This document shows positions 1 through 7,120 of a DNA stretch of 43,386 bases, in pieces. Source of the stretch: DASRHY01 sp046765875 (GTDB lineage Bacteria; Actinomycetota; Actinomycetes; Propionibacteriales; Kribbellaceae); assembly GCA_046765875.1 (NCBI GenBank), contig JBKPSJ010000151.1:1-43386 (forward strand), written 5' to 3'. Numbering within the stretch: the stretch's first letter is position 1; each line of letters opens with the position of its first letter. Made by a program: the position numbers and the translations under genes. The notes below the pieces were generated by a model, which was not told where the DNA came from, searched no databases, and saw only the letters and a list, made by a program, of their open reading frames with translations.

Positions 1-3
1 ACG

Positions 4-933
4 TTGGCCGGTGTGCACGACGCCACCCGTCACTTCCCCCCGCTGATCGATCCGTCGACACTCTCACTGGCCCGCTCGGTGCTGGACCGGGCCGCCGACC
101 GCCGCCATGACGACGCCTGGCTCGCCGAGGCGTGGAGCCGGCCGGATACCCAGGTACTCGTGGTGGCGGCCGACCGGCTCGCGGTGACCGACGACAGGCA
201 CCGGCTGGCGTTCGTCACCTCGTCGGAGGCGCCGGAGGGGGAGCGGGCGTTCCTCGGTGTCGACCGCCGCGACGAGCGGGCGGTGTTCGCCGTTCTGACG
301 CCCGAGGCGCGCGAGGACTACGCGACGCTGCGCGAGGCGGGTGCGTTCCTGGACGACCGGGAGGCCGGGATCGCCGTGCACGCGGTCGGGCTGGCGAACT
401 GGCACGCGACCCATCCGCGGTGCGCACGGTGCGGCGCGGCGACAGACGTCGCCGAGGCCGGGCACATTCGGCGTTGCCCGGATTGCGGCGCACAGCACTT
501 TCCGCGTAGCGACCCGGCGATGATCGTCCTGGTCACCGACGACGAGGACCGTGCGCTGCTCGGCCGCAACGCCAATTGGCCGCCCGGGCGGTACTCCACG
601 CTGGCCGGGTTCGTCGAACCCGGCGAGTCACTCGAGGCAGCCGTCCGCCGCGAGGTGTTCGAGGAGACCGGCGTCGTGATCGGGTACGACATCCGGTACG
701 CCGGCAGCCAGCCGTGGCCGTTCCCGTCCAGCCTGATGGTGGGCTTCTACGCCCGAGCGGAGATGACGGCGATCAAGGTGGACGACGACGAGATCAGCGA
801 CGCGCGCTGGTTCACCCGTGAGGACCTGCTGAGCGCCGCCGAGGCCGCCAACGTCCGCCTTCCCGGCGCGGTCTCCATCTCCCGCCGCCTCATCGAGGGA
901 TGGTACGGCGGCCCACTCCCCGGTCGCTGGTAA
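4..933 (+). CDS. nudC: NAD(H) pyrophosphatase NudC (Nudix hydrolase)
   Basis: Predicted NADH/NAD+ diphosphatase that splits the dinucleotide to NMN(H) and AMP; in bacteria the family also acts as an RNA NAD-decapping enzyme. A four-cysteine zinc ribbon is visible (C140, C143, C158, C161). It is followed by a perfect Nudix box: G202, five residues, E208, seven residues, then REVFEETG at 216-223. The SQPWPFP signature at 235-241, downstream of the box, separates NudC from other Nudix enzymes. The length of about 309 residues is near the family norm. The frame is open to the left edge of the window; TTG at 4 or GTG at 13 could start it, so the true start may lie upstream. Its position before mrx1 and uvrD2 matches the mycobacterial order. 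Confidence 0.93.
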   Translation: MAGVHDATRHFPPLIDPSTLSLARSVLDRAADRRHDDAWLAEAWSRPDTQVLVVAADRLAVTDDRHRLAFVTSSEAPEGERAFLGVDRRDERAVFAVLTPEAREDYATLREAGAFLDDREAGIAVHAVGLANWHATHPRCARCGAATDVAEAGHIRRCPDCGAQHFPRSDPAMIVLVTDDEDRALLGRNANWPPGRYSTLAGFVEPGESLEAAVRREVFEETGVVIGYDIRYAGSQPWPFPSSLMVGFYARAEMTAIKVDDDEISDARWFTREDLLSAAEAANVRLPGAVSISRRLIEGWYGGPLPGRW

Positions 934-936
934 GGC

Positions 937-945
937 TGTGGACAA
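937..945. promoter_or_regulatory. DnaA-box-like 9-mer
   Basis: TGTGGACAA is the exact reverse complement of TTGTCCACA, the GC-rich-actinomycete form of the DnaA box. It lies just after the nudC stop. A single site proves little, but it matches a cluster of the same word at 11243-11296. Confidence 0.3.
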
Positions 946-1005
946 CCGCCGACGCCGCCCGCCGAAACCCGTCAGGCTTGGTCGTCATGTCCGACAGGAG
1001 GCACG

Positions 1006-1554
1006 ATGAGCACCGTGACGCCGATACCGCGGAGCCGGCCGCTGACGAAGGCGGACCTCGAGACGATGCCCGATGACGGGCACCGCTACGAGCTCATCGA
1101 CGGAGCACTCATCGTGACACCCGCGCCGTCATGGCAGCACCAGACGGTCGCGTTCGAACTCGCGGTCTTGTTGCGAGCCCATTGCCCAGCGGATCTGCAG
1201 GTCTTCGTAGCACCCGTCGACGTGGTGCTGTCGGAGACGACCGTGATGGAGCCGGACGTACTCGTCGCCCGGCGCAGCGACCTGGGCGCGCGAGACATCC
1301 CTGCGGTTCCGGTCCTCGCTGTCGAGGTGTTGTCGCCCAGCACGCGGCATATCGACCTGATGCTGAAGCGGTCTCGGCTGGAGGTCGCCGGATGTCCGGC
1401 GTACTGGGTGGTGGATCCACTCAAGCCCACGCTGACCGCTTGGGAGCTCGAGGACGGCTCGTATGCCGAGGTGGCGCACGTCGGCGCGGATGGCGAGTTC
1501 AGCGCCTCGCGGCCGTTCCGAGTCGTCGTACGGCCAGGAGAGCTGATGGGCTGA
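1006..1554 (+). CDS. Uma2-family (DUF820) PD-(D/E)xK endonuclease-like protein
   Basis: A 182-residue Uma2/DUF820 protein, a family with the restriction-endonuclease fold that is common in cyanobacteria and actinomycetes and whose function is mostly unknown. The family landmarks are present: YELIDGAL at 28-35, EPDVLVARRSD at 82-92 (candidate metal ligand D84), and VEVLSPSTRHID at 106-117 (E107), followed by the YWVVDP segment. ATG 1006 has a good Shine-Dalgarno (AGGAGG at 995-1000). It sits between nudC and mycoredoxin, which are adjacent in mycobacteria, so it looks like a local insertion into a conserved block. It converges on the mycoredoxin gene with 3 bp between stop codons. Substrate and physiological role cannot be read from the sequence. 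Confidence 0.85.
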   Translation: MSTVTPIPRSRPLTKADLETMPDDGHRYELIDGALIVTPAPSWQHQTVAFELAVLLRAHCPADLQVFVAPVDVVLSETTVMEPDVLVARRSDLGARDIPAVPVLAVEVLSPSTRHIDLMLKRSRLEVAGCPAYWVVDPLKPTLTAWELEDGSYAEVAHVGADGEFSASRPFRVVVRPGELMG

Positions 1555-1557
1555 TCG

Positions 1558-1797
1558 TCAGGCGGCGAGTTTGCCGGCGATCTGGGCGAGGGAGGGGTTT
1601 GTCATCGCTGAACCGTCGGTGAAGACGACCGTTGGGACAGTCTGGTTGCCGTTGTTGATCCGCTCCACAACGCTGGCCGCTTCGGGTTCTTGCTCGATGT
1701 CGACCTCGGTATAGGGGATGCCCGCCTTGTCCAGTTGGCGCTTCAATCGGTGGCAGTAGCCGCACCAGGGGGTCGAGTACATGGTGAAGGCGGGCAA
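1558..1797 (-). CDS. mrx1: Mycoredoxin / glutaredoxin-like protein
   Basis: A 79-residue thioredoxin-fold redoxin with the CGYC active site (C12 and C15 when read from the proposed start) and the TVPTVVF cis-proline segment. Mycoredoxin-1 reduces mixed disulfides between protein thiols and mycothiol, the main thiol of actinomycetes. The start is proposed at TTG 1795-1797 because GGAGAA lies five bases before it and the product then has the usual family length; the next in-frame ATG would cut into the first beta strand. The gene stands on the strand opposite to nudC and uvrD2, as in Mycobacterium tuberculosis. It faces uvrD2 divergently across about 90 bp, which must hold both promoters. Confidence 0.9.
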   Translation of the reverse strand: MPAFTMYSTPWCGYCHRLKRQLDKAGIPYTEVDIEQEPEAASVVERINNGNQTVPTVVFTDGSAMTNPSLAQIAGKLAA

Positions 1798-1890
1798 CGT
1801 TTCTCCGGGTTCTCGGGAGCTGTCGGGGGGCTTGTTTAGGGTTGCTCCCGTTCCTACTCCAACCGCGCAGCCGGGGGTGGTTCTTCCCGC

Positions 1891-4008
1891 ATGTCTCCGT
1901 CCGTGAGCGACCTCACACCGGGGGTGTCGGCCGGTTCGGCCGACGCCGTCCTGGCCGCGCTCGACCCCGAGCAGCGCGCGGTTGCGACCGCGCTGCACGG
2001 ACCGGTCTGTGTGCTGGCCGGCGCCGGTACGGGAAAGACGAGGGCGATCACGCACCGGATCGCGTACGGCGTGCGCACCGGCACCTACGACCCGGCCCGG
2101 GTGCTCGCGGTGACGTTCACGCAGCGGGCCGCGGGCGAGATGCGCGGCCGGCTCGCGCAGCTCGGCGCACACGGCGTGCAGGCCCGCACGTTCCACTCGG
2201 CCGCGCTGCGGCAGGCGCGCTGGTTCTGGCCGAAGGTCTACGGCGCGGAGCTGCCGGTGATCGCGGACCGCAAGTTCCCGTTCCTTGCCGAGGCAGCGTC
2301 GCGATGCCGGGTGCAGGCCGACACCACCGCGCTGCGCGACCTGGCCGGTGAGGTCGAGTGGGCGAAGGTGAGCAACGTCCGGCCGGGCGACTACGCACGG
2401 GTGGCGCCGCAGTTCGCGCGCGCAGCCGCGGGGTTCGATCCGGCCACCGTCGCGCGGGTGTTCGCGGCGTACGAGGACGTGAAGACCGAGCGCGGCCGTA
2501 TCGACCTGGAGGACGTACTGCTGTGCGCGGTGGCGCTGCTGGCCGAGGACGAACGGGTCGCGGCCGAGGTGCGCAGGCAGTACCGGACGTTCGTCGTCGA
2601 CGAATACCAGGACGTGTCGCCGCTGCAGCAGAGCCTGCTCGAGCTGTGGCTCGGCGGCCGGGAGGAGGTCTGCGTGGTCGGCGACCCGGCGCAGACGATC
2701 TACTCCTGGGCCGGCGCGGACCCGGCGAACCTGGTCGGCTTCGCCAAGCGTCATCCGGGCGCGACGGTGGTCGAGCTGATCCGCGACTACCGATCGACGC
2801 CGCAGGTGGTCGAGGTGGCGAACAAGGTTCTCGACGCGACCGGACCGGCCGGGCTGCCGGGCCGGGTGATGCTGCGGTCGCAACGCGGCGCCGGGCCGAA
2901 ACCCACGTACACCGAGTACGCCGACGAGGTGGCCGAGGCCGACGCGATCGCCCGGACGATCGAGGACCTGCGCCGCGCCGGGACACCGCTGCGCGAGATC
3001 GCGGTGCTGTTCCGGACAAACGCCCAGTCGGAGTCGTTCGAGCAGGCGTTGGCCGAGCGCGGTCTACCGGCGGTGCTCAAGGGTGTCGAGCGATTCTTCG
3101 AGCGCGCCGAGATCCGCCAGGCCGCGGTCCTGCTCCGCGGCCAAGCCAAGTCCGATTCGGGCGGGCCACTGAGCGAGGGGCTGGGAGAGGTCGTGCGGGG
3201 GGTGCTGGCCGGGGCCGGATGGTCGGCGGAGCCGCCGACGGGTACAGGTGCGGTACGGGATCGATGGGAGTCGCTGACGGCGCTCGTCTCGATGGCCGAC
3301 GACTACGCGGCTGCCGACCCGCAGGCCGGGCTGCTCCAGTTCATGGCCGAGCTCGATCGGCGGGCGGCGATCCAGCATGCACCGGTCGCCGACGGCGTGA
3401 CGCTGGCGACGCTGCACGCCGCCAAGGGGCTGGAGTGGCGATTCGTCTTCATCGCCGGGGCACACGAGGGCACGCTCCCGATCGCGTACGCACAGTCCCC
3501 GCGCCAGATCGAGGAGGAGCGCCGGCTGTTCTACGTCGGGATCACGCGGGCCAAGGACAGGCTGATGGTGAGCTGGTCCGCGTCCCGGTCGCCGGGCGGG
3601 CGGCCGCAGCGCGGGCCAAGCCGGTTCCTCGACCCGGTCGGCGTCGGCCGCTCCACATCCGCGGCAGCGACCGCGTCCGGTCGGAAGCAGAAGCGCGGCA
3701 GCAAGACGATTCCACGCTGCCGGGTCTGCGGCCGCGGCCTGCTCGACCCCGCCGCACGGAAGCTCGGCCGCTGCGAGGGCTGCCCGTCGACGATGGACGA
3801 GGACCTGTACGCCCGGCTGCTCGTATGGCGCACCGAGCGGGCCGCAGAGCAGAAGGTTCCGGCGTACGTCGTGTTCACCGACGCGACGCTGACCGCGATC
3901 GCGGAGACCCGGCCGGCCGATGAGCTCGAGCTACTGCGGATCGCCGGCATCGGGAAGGTGAAGGTCGACCGTTATGGCGAGGACGTGGTGCGCATATGTC
4001 GTGGCTGA
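1891..4008 (+). CDS. uvrD2: ATP-dependent DNA helicase UvrD2 (SF1)
   Basis: A superfamily 1A 3'-5' DNA helicase of 705 residues. Walker A is AGAGTGKT at 43-50, and motif II (VVDEYQD) lies near 234-240. GDPAQTIYSWAGA (motif III), the TLHAAKGLEW segment and the FYVGITRAKDRL motif follow in order. The C-terminal part has the UvrD2 hallmark: a tetracysteine cluster (C610, C613, C628, C631) and an HRDC domain (about 635-705) containing IAGIGKVKVDRYG. In mycobacteria UvrD2 is essential, and the HRDC domain assists helicase activity. ATG 1891 has no clear Shine-Dalgarno close by; GTG 1903 is a less likely alternative. Its stop lies 43 bp before the whiB7 -35 box. Confidence 0.95.
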   Translation: MSPSVSDLTPGVSAGSADAVLAALDPEQRAVATALHGPVCVLAGAGTGKTRAITHRIAYGVRTGTYDPARVLAVTFTQRAAGEMRGRLAQLGAHGVQARTFHSAALRQARWFWPKVYGAELPVIADRKFPFLAEAASRCRVQADTTALRDLAGEVEWAKVSNVRPGDYARVAPQFARAAAGFDPATVARVFAAYEDVKTERGRIDLEDVLLCAVALLAEDERVAAEVRRQYRTFVVDEYQDVSPLQQSLLELWLGGREEVCVVGDPAQTIYSWAGADPANLVGFAKRHPGATVVELIRDYRSTPQVVEVANKVLDATGPAGLPGRVMLRSQRGAGPKPTYTEYADEVAEADAIARTIEDLRRAGTPLREIAVLFRTNAQSESFEQALAERGLPAVLKGVERFFERAEIRQAAVLLRGQAKSDSGGPLSEGLGEVVRGVLAGAGWSAEPPTGTGAVRDRWESLTALVSMADDYAAADPQAGLLQFMAELDRRAAIQHAPVADGVTLATLHAAKGLEWRFVFIAGAHEGTLPIAYAQSPRQIEEERRLFYVGITRAKDRLMVSWSASRSPGGRPQRGPSRFLDPVGVGRSTSAAATASGRKQKRGSKTIPRCRVCGRGLLDPAARKLGRCEGCPSTMDEDLYARLLVWRTERAAEQKVPAYVVFTDATLTAIAETRPADELELLRIAGIGKVKVDRYGEDVVRICRG

Positions 4009-4039
4009 CAGTGAATTCTGCCCAAATGTCGGACATCAT

Positions 4040-4081
4040 CTAAAAAAACCATTGCTCCTGTCGTCCGCCCCGGCGTACTCT
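4040..4081 (+). promoter_or_regulatory. whiB7 promoter with A-rich WhiB7 box
   Basis: An A-rich tract (CTAAAAAAACC, 4040-4050) abuts a -35 hexamer TTGCTC (4052-4057). An 18-bp spacer and a -10 hexamer TACTCT (4076-4081) follow. WhiB7 is known to bind AT-rich DNA directly upstream of the -35 of its targets, its own promoter included, so autoactivation is likely. The predicted transcript starts near 4088, giving a leader of about 460 nt. Confidence 0.75.
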
Positions 4082-4179
4082 ACTGACCACGGCCGGAGGC
4101 ATGGCCGTAAACAACAACCGACCATAGCGATCGAGCTGGACCGCCGAGAGCTGCAGATGAGAGAGGAGGTGCCTAGGAG

Positions 4180-4374
4180 ATGACCAACATCATGTCGAAT
4201 TCGCTGCCGTGCGCTGGGCCGCGCGTGCGCCTGCTCCCGGGTGCCTCGCCGCTCGCTGCGGCTTTCGTCGTACTGGCGGCAGTGGATGTTCAGACCCAGG
4301 GGACGGGTGTGTCCACTCACAGCGTCGACAAGTACGGCGGTCAGGGTTCTCGAGCTTGGAGTCCACCGGACTGA
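4180..4374 (+). CDS. whiB7 leader upstream ORF (uORF)
   Basis: A 64-codon ORF inside the whiB7 leader. It starts with ATG overlapping the stop of an 8-codon mini-ORF (ATG 4157, MREEVPRR) in an ATGA junction, and a GGAGG (4163-4167) lies upstream. The product has no recognised domain and is probably made for its translation, not its sequence. Actinobacterial whiB7 genes are known to carry such uORFs: impaired translation of the uORF by ribosome-targeting drugs lets RNA polymerase pass a downstream terminator. The stop codon (4372-4374) lies inside a hairpin (4366-4393) just before the attenuator, so a terminating ribosome would cover that hairpin. The exact antibiotic-sensing codons cannot be read here. 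Confidence 0.7.
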   Translation: MTNIMSNSLPCAGPRVRLLPGASPLAAAFVVLAAVDVQTQGTGVSTHSVDKYGGQGSRAWSPPD

Positions 4375-4393
4375 CTGACTCCCAGTCAGCCGG
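4366..4393 (+). promoter_or_regulatory. Hairpin over the uORF stop codon
   Basis: CCGG + CTGACT (4366-4376, with bulged A4370) pairs with AGTCAG + CCGG (4384-4393) around a 7-nt loop. The uORF stop TGA is inside the left arm. This is a candidate pause or alternative structure in the attenuation mechanism. Confidence 0.5.
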
Positions 4394-4403
4394 CACCTCC
4401 AGA

Positions 4404-4445
4404 GGCCGCGGAACCCAGACCAGGGATCCGCGGCCTTCTTGTTGT
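4404..4445 (+). terminator. Intrinsic terminator / attenuator in whiB7 leader
   Basis: The left arm GGCCGCGGA (4404-4412) pairs with TCCGCGGCC (4427-4435). One A-A mismatch and an inner CCC/GGG stem follow, with loop AGACCA and a T-rich tail TTCTTGTTGT. It lies between the uORF and whiB7 on the same strand, so it must terminate most leader transcripts. An upstream segment inside the uORF, GGCCGCG (4217-4223), is identical to the left arm and could compete for the right arm. Confidence 0.85.
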
Positions 4446-4478
4446 CACAAAGGGCCACAGCTCACCGTCAAAGTTTTC

Positions 4479-4496
4479 GGCCACCAACCGGTGGCC
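4479..4496 (+). promoter_or_regulatory. Small hairpin before whiB7 Shine-Dalgarno
   Basis: GGCCACC (4479-4485) pairs with GGTGGCC (4490-4496) around AACC. It lies 38 bp before the very strong Shine-Dalgarno AAGGAGGTGA (4535-4544), which matches the 16S rRNA tail over ten bases. Confidence 0.4.
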
Positions 4497-4550
4497 GGCA
4501 GAGGTAACGACGACAAGAGAGACAAGACAGTCACAAGGAGGTGACCGGAA

Positions 4551-4835
4551 ATGAGCGTGAGCTTCCTCGATGTCTTCACCGAGGTGGCTACGTCCGAGGA
4601 CCTGCCCTGTCGGTCCTACTCGCCCGAGCTCTTCTTCGCCGAATCGCCGGCGGACGTCGAGTACGCCAAGTCGCTGTGCCAGTCGTGCCCGCTGAAGGCG
4701 GAGTGCCTGGCCGGCGCCCTGGAGCGCTCTGAGCCTTGGGGGGTTTGGGGTGGCGAGCTGTTCGTCCAGGGTGTGGTCGTGCCGCGCAAGCGGCCCCGGG
4801 GGCGTCCGCGCAAGAACGAGATCGTCGCGGCCTGA
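4551..4835 (+). CDS. whiB7: WhiB7 antibiotic-resistance transcription factor
   Basis: An iron-sulfur WhiB/Wbl protein of 94 residues. The four cluster cysteines are C20, C43, C46 and C52 (CQSCPLKAEC), the beta-turn is GVWGG (64-68), and the AT-hook is RGRPRK (83-88), diagnostic of WhiB7. It binds the housekeeping sigma factor and AT-rich DNA next to -35 boxes, activating intrinsic resistance genes (efflux, target modification) after ribosome stress. Start ATG 4551 follows a near full-length Shine-Dalgarno six bases upstream. It is controlled by the A-rich promoter, uORF and attenuator described above. In mycobacteria whiB7 also follows uvrD2. Confidence 0.96.
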   Translation: MSVSFLDVFTEVATSEDLPCRSYSPELFFAESPADVEYAKSLCQSCPLKAECLAGALERSEPWGVWGGELFVQGVVVPRKRPRGRPRKNEIVAA

Positions 4836-4907
4836 CCGCCGGCGACTCGCCTGAGAGAAAAGAAACCTTCGATGACAAAGACTTTGAACGAGACCAGGAG
4901 AATTGAG

Positions 4908-5093
4908 ATGTATCTATTGCAGGAAGACCTCGCCAGAGCTCATTTACACGCGCAGCTGAAGTCGGCCGAGGAGTACAGGCGGCGCCGCCTGGCCAAGGAG
5001 GTCGAGCGGGCCCGGCGCAACGCCGAGCGTGCCCGGCACCGTGCTGACCGTGCCGCCGCCAAGGCGCGGCTCGCGCTCGCGCGCATGTTCTGA
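4908..5093 (+). CDS. Small basic helical protein downstream of whiB7
   Basis: A 61-residue product starting MYLLQEDLARAHL. After about residue 20 it is almost entirely Arg, Ala, Glu and Lys (RRRRLAKEVERARRNAERAR and so on), predicting one long amphipathic, strongly basic helix or coiled coil. ATG 4908 is preferred because AGGAG lies seven bases before it; ATG 4872 in the same frame would add 12 residues but has a weaker site. It may be cotranscribed with whiB7 (72 bp downstream) and ends before a strong terminator at 5131-5170. Similar short Arg/Ala-rich MYL- proteins are common in actinomycetes, with no function known to me. RNA or DNA binding would suit the charge but is inference. Confidence 0.7.
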   Translation: MYLLQEDLARAHLHAQLKSAEEYRRRRLAKEVERARRNAERARHRADRAAAKARLALARMF

Positions 5094-5130
5094 CCGCTGA
5101 GCGGACAGACCTCTACCGCTACCGAGGATG

Positions 5131-5170
5131 GGGGCGGCGCCCGGACCACCGGTCGCCGCCCCTCTCGTTT
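5131..5170 (+). terminator. Intrinsic terminator after whiB7 unit
   Basis: GGGGCGGCG (5131-5139) pairs with CGCCGCCCC (5154-5162). The loop itself contains CCGG/CCGG, and a TCTCGTTT tail follows. It closes the whiB7 / small basic protein transcript. Confidence 0.8.
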
Positions 5171-5185
5171 ATGTTTACTGGTGTC

Positions 5186-5371
5186 ATGGCAGACGACCTG
5201 TCAGACGACCGCTCGACCTGCGCGTTCTGCGGCGTGCCGGCCGGCACCGGCGACCTGCCGCTCACCTGGGCAACCTCGGTCGAGAACGGCCGCGAACTCG
5301 TCTACTGCGACCACTGCGCCCGCGACAACCTCCGCAGCATCGAGAGCAAACTCGACTCCGCCTGGTGGTGA
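5186..5371 (+). CDS. Small zinc-ribbon-like protein (61 aa)
   Basis: A 61-residue protein with two CxxC knuckles, CAFC near 12-15 and CDHC near 42-45, spaced as in a rubredoxin-like or treble-clef zinc ribbon. It ends in the ARDNLRSIESKLDSAWW tail, of a kind I associate with a conserved actinobacterial small-protein family. ATG 5186 is chosen because it begins the conserved-looking part; no Shine-Dalgarno is present. A -10-like TATGTT (5170-5175) lies 10 bp upstream, suggesting an almost leaderless mRNA. It stands alone between the whiB7 terminator and the formaldehyde dehydrogenase promoter. No function is assigned. Confidence 0.7.
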   Translation: MADDLSDDRSTCAFCGVPAGTGDLPLTWATSVENGRELVYCDHCARDNLRSIESKLDSAWW

Positions 5372-5382
5372 CACGGCGACCG

Positions 5383-5411
5383 TTGACGCGTCCGGCAGCC
5401 CGAACTAGCGT
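5383..5411 (+). promoter_or_regulatory. Promoter for formaldehyde dehydrogenase gene
   Basis: TTGACG (5383-5388), a 17-bp spacer and TAGCGT (5406-5411) form a good sigma-70-type promoter. It would give a leader of about 145 nt before GTG 5563. Confidence 0.6.
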
Positions 5412-5562
5412 CGGGAGAAACCCCTCAACGCCGATCCTGCCCTCCCGGGTGGGACGCCGGCTGCTGTCTGCTGCTCTCGTTTGCCGCAAGCCGAGGTGAT
5501 GCCCCTGGAGCGACTGATGCGATCACCCATTGGGGACGAGTTTGGAGAGGAGCATTCAACTC

Positions 5563-6777
5563 GTGCCAGGTAACAAGGCAGTCATCTACAAGGGACCAGG
5601 CAGCGTGGCGGTCGAGACGATCGACTACCCGTCCCTGGAGCTCAAGGACGGCCCCGGGGTGAACCCCGCCAACGTGGGACGGCAGATCCCGCATGGCGTG
5701 ATCCTCAAGGTCGCCGCCAGCAACATCTGCGGCAGCGACCAGCACATGGTTCGCGGCCGTACCACCGCGCCGTCGGGTCTCGCGCTCGGCCACGAGATCA
5801 CCGGTGAGATCGTCGAGACCGGCCGGGACGTCGAGTTCCTCAAGGTCGGCGACCTGGTGTCGGTCCCGTTCAACATCGCCTGCGGACGGTGCCGCAACTG
5901 CAAGGAGGGCAAGACCGGCGTCTGCCTGAACGTCAACCCGGACCGTCCGGGATCGGCGTACGGGTATGTCGACATGGGCGGCTGGGTCGGCGGCCAGGCG
6001 GAGTATGCCCTGGTGCCGTACGCCGACTGGAACGCGCTGAAGTTCCCCGACAAGGACCAGGCGCTCGCGAAGATCCGCGACCTGACGATGCTGTCGGACA
6101 TATTCCCGACCGGCTACCACGGCTGCGTCACCGCAGGCGTGGGCACCGGCTCGACGGTGTACATCGCCGGGGCGGGTCCGGTCGGTCTGGCGGCCGCGAC
6201 GTCGGCGTTCCTGCTCGGCGCGGCGGTCGTCATCGTGGCCGACTTGCAGCCCGAACGGCTCGCGCAGGCCCGCAGCTTCGGCTGCGAGACGGTCGACGTG
6301 TCGCAGGGTGAGCCGAAGGACCAGATCGAGCAGATCCTCGGCGAGCCCGAGGTCGACTGTGCCGTCGACGCGGTCGGCTTCGAGGCCCGTGGCCACGGCG
6401 GCGACGCGCAGACCGAGCGACCCGCGACCGTGCTCAACGCGGTCATGGACGTCACCCGCGCCGGCGGCGCGGTCGGCATCCCGGGGCTCTATGTCACCGG
6501 CGACCCCGGTGCGAGCGACGAGGCCGCGAAGACCGGCTCGCTGTCGATCCGGCTCGGCCTGGGCTGGGCGAAGTCGCTGGGGTTCACCACCGGTCAGTGC
6601 CCGGTGATGCGGTACAACCGCCAGCTCATGATGGCGATCCTGCACGACCGTACGCAGATCGCGAAGAACGTCAACGCGACGGTGATCCCGCTCGACCAGG
6701 CACCGAAGGGGTACGCCGACTTCGACAAGGGCGCAGCCCGCAAGTTCGTGCTCGACCCGCACGGCATGATCAAGTAA
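5563..6777 (+). CDS. fdhA: Glutathione-independent formaldehyde dehydrogenase (zinc MDR)
   Basis: A 404-residue zinc-containing medium-chain dehydrogenase of the Pseudomonas putida formaldehyde dismutase/dehydrogenase type, oxidising formaldehyde to formate with tightly bound NAD. Catalytic zinc ligands are C56 (NICGSDQH) and H77 (GHEITGE). Structural zinc cysteines are C107, C110, C113 and C121. The Rossmann segment VYIAGAGPVGLAAA follows. The insertion typical of this subfamily and the YNRQLMMAIL C-terminal part are present. Start GTG 5563 is chosen because GGAGAGGAG lies about 10 bases upstream and translation then opens with the family-like (M)PGNKAVIYKG. It stands alone, with its own promoter and terminator, and is probably for detoxification. 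Confidence 0.92.
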   Translation: MPGNKAVIYKGPGSVAVETIDYPSLELKDGPGVNPANVGRQIPHGVILKVAASNICGSDQHMVRGRTTAPSGLALGHEITGEIVETGRDVEFLKVGDLVSVPFNIACGRCRNCKEGKTGVCLNVNPDRPGSAYGYVDMGGWVGGQAEYALVPYADWNALKFPDKDQALAKIRDLTMLSDIFPTGYHGCVTAGVGTGSTVYIAGAGPVGLAAATSAFLLGAAVVIVADLQPERLAQARSFGCETVDVSQGEPKDQIEQILGEPEVDCAVDAVGFEARGHGGDAQTERPATVLNAVMDVTRAGGAVGIPGLYVTGDPGASDEAAKTGSLSIRLGLGWAKSLGFTTGQCPVMRYNRQLMMAILHDRTQIAKNVNATVIPLDQAPKGYADFDKGAARKFVLDPHGMIK

Positions 6778-6791
6778 CCGCGCGAGCAGTT

Positions 6792-6819
6792 GGGGGACCG
6801 GGCCCCGAGCCCGGCCCCC
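6792..6819 (+). terminator. Hairpin terminator after fdhA
   Basis: GGGGG + CCGGGC (one bulged A) pairs with GCCCGG + CCCCC around a 5-nt loop, 15 bp after the fdhA stop. It lacks a T tail, as many actinobacterial terminators do. Confidence 0.6.
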
Positions 6820-6915
6820 GCTGCCCGTCGCCGATCGGTAACCGCGATGGAACCTTCCCGTTACGCGCACCTCTCATACTGCCGATTACCGCAGGCAGTG
6901 GGGTGAGGGTGACAG

Positions 6916-7107
6916 ATGAGCAGCGACGACCGGCTTGATCTCGAGTTCGCGTACACGAGTTACGCCGACTCCTGCCGTGACCTGTATTCGCCGCACTACA
7001 TCTGCCGCCGCCCGGCAGGCCACGACGGCGTGCACGCCGCCGGCTTCGGCGTCGGCAGGTTGCGCTGGGAGCATCAGCCCGACGCCGTCCCGCGCCTGGT
7101 GTCCTGA
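6916..7107 (+). CDS. Small Cys/His-containing hypothetical protein
   Basis: A 63-residue product with C20 and C30 followed by RRPAGHDGVHAAGFG, a Cys...Cys...His...His arrangement (CRD...YICRRPAGHDGVH) that resembles a metal-binding knuckle seen in many short actinobacterial proteins. ATG 6916 is preceded by GGTGAGGGTGACAG, a usable Shine-Dalgarno. Its stop is 14 bp from the stop of the convergent monooxygenase gene. No function can be named. Confidence 0.55.
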   Translation: MSSDDRLDLEFAYTSYADSCRDLYSPHYICRRPAGHDGVHAAGFGVGRLRWEHQPDAVPRLVS

Positions 7108-7120
7108 CCTCGGACGTGAG

